A stretch of DNA of 64,000 nucleotides from Burkholderia sp. L27(2015) (GTDB lineage Bacteria; Pseudomonadota; Gammaproteobacteria; Burkholderiales; Burkholderiaceae): positions 1,607,752 through 1,671,751 of the forward strand of contig NZ_LMUX01000021.1 of NCBI RefSeq assembly GCF_009765705.1, given 5' to 3'. This document shows, in pieces, positions 60,351 through 64,000 of the stretch. How positions within the stretch are numbered: the first letter of the stretch is position 1; the number at the start of each line of letters is the position of its first letter. Made by a program: the position numbers and the translations under genes. Under the pieces are notes generated by a model. That model was not told the DNA's origin and ran no database searches. It saw nothing but the letters and a program-made list of their open reading frames with translations.

Positions 60351-62449
60351 CAAGGCGCGTCGATCCCGAGCGCGGCGAGCAGGGGGCCAAGATGATCGGC
60401 GTAAGCCTGCCAGCGGCCCTTCGAGGTTTGATAGATCGGCTGGCGCACCTGGTTGACGCTCGCGGTGCGCACCACCCGCCGGTTCTCGTGAAACCTGACG
60501 CAGGCATCGTCCCAGGGCAGGCCGAGGAAATCGATGAGACGTCGTGCCTCACCCTCGAGATCGTCCACGACGGCCTCGTAATCGACTTCGATGAAACGCT
60601 CGGCGGGTAGCACCCGAGCCCAATGCGCCATGAGCTTCTGGTAGTGCCCGTAGAACTCACCCAGTTCAGTCTGGTTGTACGTGAATTGCTGTTCGCCGCC
60701 GAAGAGCTTCGTATAGCACGACAGACAGGTATCTACTGGGTCGCGCCGCGCATGGATGATGCGCGCGCCCGGCAGGATCAGTGGAATCAATCCGGCGTAC
60801 ATGAAATTGCCGGGCATCTTGTCGACCAGGCGTGTGCTTGCCTGCGCCAGTGGCGCGATGCGCGAGAGGTAGTCGCGTCCGAGTTGCAGCCAACGCTGGG
60901 TAGCGTCTTCGGCCGTCATCCCCAGCATCCCAGCCGGAAACAGACCGTTGCCGTCGACCACGAGGCGCAGCGCAGACAGCTCGCCAGCACCCGTCACCTG
61001 CGGGTGCGACGATACGATTTGCTCGATGAGCGTGGTGCCCGAGCGCGGCATGCCGACGATGAATACCGGCAGCTCCGACAGATCGCCCGTGCCGTGCGTT
61101 CGAGCCAACAGCTCGGGCGTGAAGGATTCGGCGATGCGCTCCATCCATCGTCCGGTCACGCCTGAATCGTAGGTAAAGCTTGCCCGTTTCAGGCGGTTGC
61201 CTGTGTCGAAGTGGTGGAAGGCCAGCGCCGGGTCCTGAATATCGAGGTACGCCTTGCCGAGCGAGAAGTGGACCGAGATCCGGTCGTGGAGCGAGCGACG
61301 CTCGCCTTCGGCAAGGCACGCTTCGAGCGCTGCGATGTCGGAGTCGCCGGCCTTGAAGGTCCGCGCATCAGCACGGCCGGTCAGCACCCGTATCGAACCG
61401 GGAAACGCCGCGAGCGCCTGGTCGAAGGCCGCCCGTGCCTCGTCCTTGCGGCCGGCTTCCATCAATAGCGTCGCACGCCCGACCAACGCTTCCTCAGCCA
61501 CTGTGCCGGGGAGCTGAGCAGCCTGTTCGAACTGATCAAGCGCTTCGTCAGTCTGCCCAAGGGCTTGGAGCACCATGGCGAGCGTGTTGCGCGCCTCGGC
61601 GCTGTTCGGCGTCAGCGACACCGCTTCGCGGGCGAAGGCGAGCGCCTCGTCGAGGCGCTCGATCTGTTTAAGCGCCTTCGCGCGGGCGACCAGTGCTGCC
61701 GGATGCCGCGGCGCGAATGCCTGCAGCATGTCGAGTGCACGCAGGGCAGCGTCGTGGTGGTGGCGTGATATCTCCACCTCGGCCAGGTTCAGATACGCAT
61801 CGACAAGACGCGGACTGAGTTCGATGGCCTGCAGCGCGGCGGCTGCCGCCTCGTCGTAGCTGCCCTGGGATGAGAGCAGGAATGCCAGATTGCTATGCGC
61901 CTCGGCGTATAAGGGATCCAGGGCCAGCGCCTGACGGTAATGCCGTTCGGCGCGGTCCATGCGGCCCAGGCGTCGGGATGTATTGGCGAGGTTGTTATGC
62001 GCCTGCGCCGAATCGGGCTGGAACGCAATCACGCGTTCGAGGCAGGCGAGGCTTTCTTCGAACTTGCCCGCCTCCTGTAGCAGGATGCCGAGGTTGTTCC
62101 AGCCGGACACCAGCGCCGGGTCCATGGACACGGCGCGCCGCGCGGCCTCCTCGCCTTCGGCGAGCAGGCCCTTCTGGCGACACATTTCGGCGAGATTGCT
62201 GGAATAGACGGCGGGCGCGCGCGGCGCCATGCAGGCCCGGCGCAGGTGCGCAATCGCGAGATCGAGATTGCCGTACGCGTGCGCCATCAGTCCAAGCAGG
62301 TGCAGCGCATCGGCTTGGCCCGGCCAGGCGGCCAGCACGCGCTGGCACAACTGTTCGGCCTGATCAGCCTGGCCGGCATTCCAGTACGCATAAGCACGGC
62401 CGAGCGCTTCGGGAATGCTCAGGGTTTCCTGGCTGGAGGGGGTCGACAT
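60350..62449 (-). CDS. TPR-repeat sulfotransferase
   Basis: About 699 residues from ATG 62447-62449 (GTG 62464 is an alternative). Residues 15-440 hold roughly ten TPR units (A-W-P-G-Q-A-D-A-L-H-L-L-G-L, A-E-A-H-S-N-L-A-F-L-L). The C-terminal 250 residues are a sulfotransferase: 5'-PSB loop V-G-M-P-R-S-G-T-T-L-I-E, catalytic-region H-P-Q-V-T-G-A-G-E-L and 3'-PB R-D-P-V-D-T-C-L-S-C-Y. It transfers sulfate from PAPS; TPR fusions resemble tyrosyl- or glycan-sulfotransferases of Gram-negatives. Confidence 0.88.
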   Translation of the reverse strand: MSTPSSQETLSIPEALGRAYAYWNAGQADQAEQLCQRVLAAWPGQADALHLLGLMAHAYGNLDLAIAHLRRACMAPRAPAVYSSNLAEMCRQKGLLAEGEEAARRAVSMDPALVSGWNNLGILLQEAGKFEESLACLERVIAFQPDSAQAHNNLANTSRRLGRMDRAERHYRQALALDPLYAEAHSNLAFLLSSQGSYDEAAAAALQAIELSPRLVDAYLNLAEVEISRHHHDAALRALDMLQAFAPRHPAALVARAKALKQIERLDEALAFAREAVSLTPNSAEARNTLAMVLQALGQTDEALDQFEQAAQLPGTVAEEALVGRATLLMEAGRKDEARAAFDQALAAFPGSIRVLTGRADARTFKAGDSDIAALEACLAEGERRSLHDRISVHFSLGKAYLDIQDPALAFHHFDTGNRLKRASFTYDSGVTGRWMERIAESFTPELLARTHGTGDLSELPVFIVGMPRSGTTLIEQIVSSHPQVTGAGELSALRLVVDGNGLFPAGMLGMTAEDATQRWLQLGRDYLSRIAPLAQASTRLVDKMPGNFMYAGLIPLILPGARIIHARRDPVDTCLSCYTKLFGGEQQFTYNQTELGEFYGHYQKLMAHWARVLPAERFIEVDYEAVVDDLEGEARRLIDFLGLPWDDACVRFHENRRVVRTASVNQVRQPIYQTSKGRWQAYADHLGPLLAALGIDAP

Positions 62450-62646
62450 GAGTGAAGGCAGCACACGGGGCTGTGATGGCAGAAACAGCAGATGTTACTA
62501 CGCGGAATAGATCGCCGGTCGGCAGCAGGCGCTGTCTGTAGCCACGATGGAGCTTGTAATTTTTTTTTAAGGTACTTAAATATACAAACTACGTGTCGTC
62601 TCGTTGCCGGACTGGACTGCTGATCCGACAAAACAGGAGTACACGC

Positions 62647-64000
62647 TTGACCAGAGATTCGCGGACCCTCCCGCTCGCTTGCGAAAAAGCTACACGCTCT
62701 CGATCGCGGCGCGCGGTGCAGGGCGGCGTCGCGCTCGTCGTCGCTACGTCCCTTGCGGCGTGTATGGTCGGCCCCGACTATCGCAAGCCCGAGATCCAGG
62801 TTCCGGCAGGGTTCAAGGAAGGCGTCGACTGGCAGCGCGCCGAGGCGAATCCGCAGGCTGCGATCTCAAGCACGTGGTGGCGCATGTATGGCGACGACAC
62901 GCTCAATGGTCTCGTCGCGCAGGCCTTGCAGGCAAACCAATCGATCGCAGCGGCTGAAGCCGCCTACCGCGTCGCGCTCGCAACCGTGGAGGAGAATCGC
63001 GCGGGCCTGTTTCCGATCGTCAAGGCTGGCGTGTCCGGTGCGCGTTCCGGCGGCAACGTCGGAGTGCTCCAGGGGAGTTCCGGTGCCGCGTCGGCCGGCA
63101 CCGGCGTGGGCAACAGCGTGCTTGCTTCCGCGAGTGTGAGTTGGGAACTCGACTTATGGGGGCAGATAAGACGCCAGATCGAGCAAGCGAAGGCGAACGC
63201 CCAGTCGTCGGATGCGCAGCTTGCCGGCGAACGCATCTCGATCGCGGCCAGTGTCGCGACCGACTACTTCCAGTTGCGCCAGGCCGACTTCGACATTCAA
63301 GCGCTGAAGGAGCAGCAGGATATCGACAGCCGGATTCTCGTGATGACGCAAATCGGCTTCACAGAAGGACTTGCGTCCAACGACGACGTGCTTAACGCGC
63401 AGCAGACGCTCGAGATTGTGATCGCCGACCTGCAGGCGACCGAAACGACACGCGAGCAGGCTGAGCACGCGATTGCCGTGCTGACCGGCACGCCGCCGGC
63501 GTCATTTTCCATCGCCCACGATCCGGACTATCGCTTCAGTTCGCCTGTCGTGCCGTCGGCGCTGCCTTCCCAATTGCTCGAGCGGCGCTACGACGTGGTG
63601 AGTGCCGAGCGCACGGCGGCGGCGGCCAACGAGGGCATCGGCGTCGCCGAAGCGGCGTTCTATCCGTCGCTGACGCTCTCGGCCGAGGGCGGTTTCGCGC
63701 ACAACACGTTGGCGCATCTGTTCACACTGCCGAGCCGCTACTGGACGCTCGGCCCCGATCTCGCGGAAACGATTTTCGACGCCGGCGCACGCACGGCCGC
63801 GGTGCACGGAGCGCGTGCCACCTACGACGAAGACGTCGCGAACTACCGCAATACAGTGCTGACGGCGTTCCAGAGCGTGGAGGACAGCCTGTCGTCGATG
63901 AATCACCTGCGCTCGCAAGCCAGCGCGTTCGCGAGCGTGTACGACAGCAACAGCCGCCTGTTCGCGAGCGAACAGGCACAGTTCGATGCCGGGGCAGTCA
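62647..64000 (+). CDS. Outer-membrane RND efflux factor, NodT family (partial at right edge)
   Basis: 451 codons are visible and the gene continues past the window. I start it at TTG 62647 because AGGAG lies seven bases before. A lipoprotein signal ends T-S-L-A-A-C near residue 40, then V-G-P-D-Y-R-K-P, W-W-R-M-Y-G-D-D-T-L-N, V-S-W-E-L-D-L-W-G-Q-I-R and R-R-Y-D-V-V-S-A-E-R, all NodT/OprM marks. The second OEP repeat is cut after the A-Q-F-D-A-G-A-V turn. The rest of the pump should be encoded to the right. Confidence 0.9.
   Translation, partial: MTRDSRTLPLACEKATRSRSRRAVQGGVALVVATSLAACMVGPDYRKPEIQVPAGFKEGVDWQRAEANPQAAISSTWWRMYGDDTLNGLVAQALQANQSIAAAEAAYRVALATVEENRAGLFPIVKAGVSGARSGGNVGVLQGSSGAASAGTGVGNSVLASASVSWELDLWGQIRRQIEQAKANAQSSDAQLAGERISIAASVATDYFQLRQADFDIQALKEQQDIDSRILVMTQIGFTEGLASNDDVLNAQQTLEIVIADLQATETTREQAEHAIAVLTGTPPASFSIAHDPDYRFSSPVVPSALPSQLLERRYDVVSAERTAAAANEGIGVAEAAFYPSLTLSAEGGFAHNTLAHLFTLPSRYWTLGPDLAETIFDAGARTAAVHGARATYDEDVANYRNTVLTAFQSVEDSLSSMNHLRSQASAFASVYDSNSRLFASEQAQFDAGAV

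Overview
The window looks like chromosomal DNA from a high-GC betaproteobacterium of the Burkholderiaceae (Paraburkholderia/Caballeronia/Burkholderia type). The case rests on GC-rich codon use, on family types typical of that group (DUF4148 and DUF3455 proteins, MocR regulators, NodT-type outer-membrane factors, phosphocholine-specific phospholipase C, trimmed T6SS loci) and on dense operons with ATGA/GTGA overlaps. This placement is inference; no rRNA or tRNA gene is present to confirm it.

Layout. 1-5.1 kb: signal transduction (end of a FixJ-type regulator, a stand-alone receiver, a MalT-like LuxR regulator and a histidine kinase). 5.2-10.2 kb: a ytcA-mdtNOP-like tripartite efflux operon. 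10.3-14.5 kb: an amino-acid-type binding lipoprotein, a hotdog thioesterase and a repeat-rich autotransporter. 14.5-15.3 kb: decayed genes plus a 45-residue membrane protein that is easily missed. 15.3-21 kb: an NmrA-like/LysR divergent pair, then an AhpD-like/GNAT/azoreductase operon divergent from a MocR regulator, and a DUF3455 protein.

21.4-27.1 kb: a guanidine-I (ykkC) riboswitch with a terminator expression platform, followed by binding protein, membrane desaturase/hydroxylase, metallo-beta-lactamase hydrolase, unknown protein, ABC permease and ABC ATPase. The ABC transporter under this riboswitch has precedent. The three enzymes placed between its components do not fit the guanidine carboxylase pathway, and this is the best candidate for an undescribed system.

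27.2-37.8 kb: a reduced type VI secretion locus. TssK, TssL and TssE lie on the minus strand; a TssB-TssC single-chain sheath fusion, a truncated VgrG, a truncated DUF2235 lipase, a 5'-deleted TssF, TssG and TssJ lie on the plus strand. TssM, ClpV, TssA and Hcp are not here. A duplicated tssJ 3' end brackets an orphan membrane gene.

38.4-50.6 kb: a metal-resistance region. CueR has divergent 19-bp-spacer promoters and is followed by small copper-locus secreted proteins and cusCBA plus cusF. On the opposite strand lies arsR-arsI-arsC-acr3-MFS, for inorganic and organic arsenic. The cusC/cusB junction carries a 15-bp tandem repeat in which every unit supplies a start codon for CusB.

50.8-64 kb: an RpiR regulator and a Tat-exported phospholipase C, small metabolic genes (NIPSNAP, PPOX-type flavoprotein, GNAT, AcuI-like reductase) with several gene remnants, a LysE exporter/Lrp regulator divergent pair, a TPR-sulfotransferase/TPR-glycosyltransferase pair, and a NodT-type outer-membrane efflux protein that runs off the right edge.
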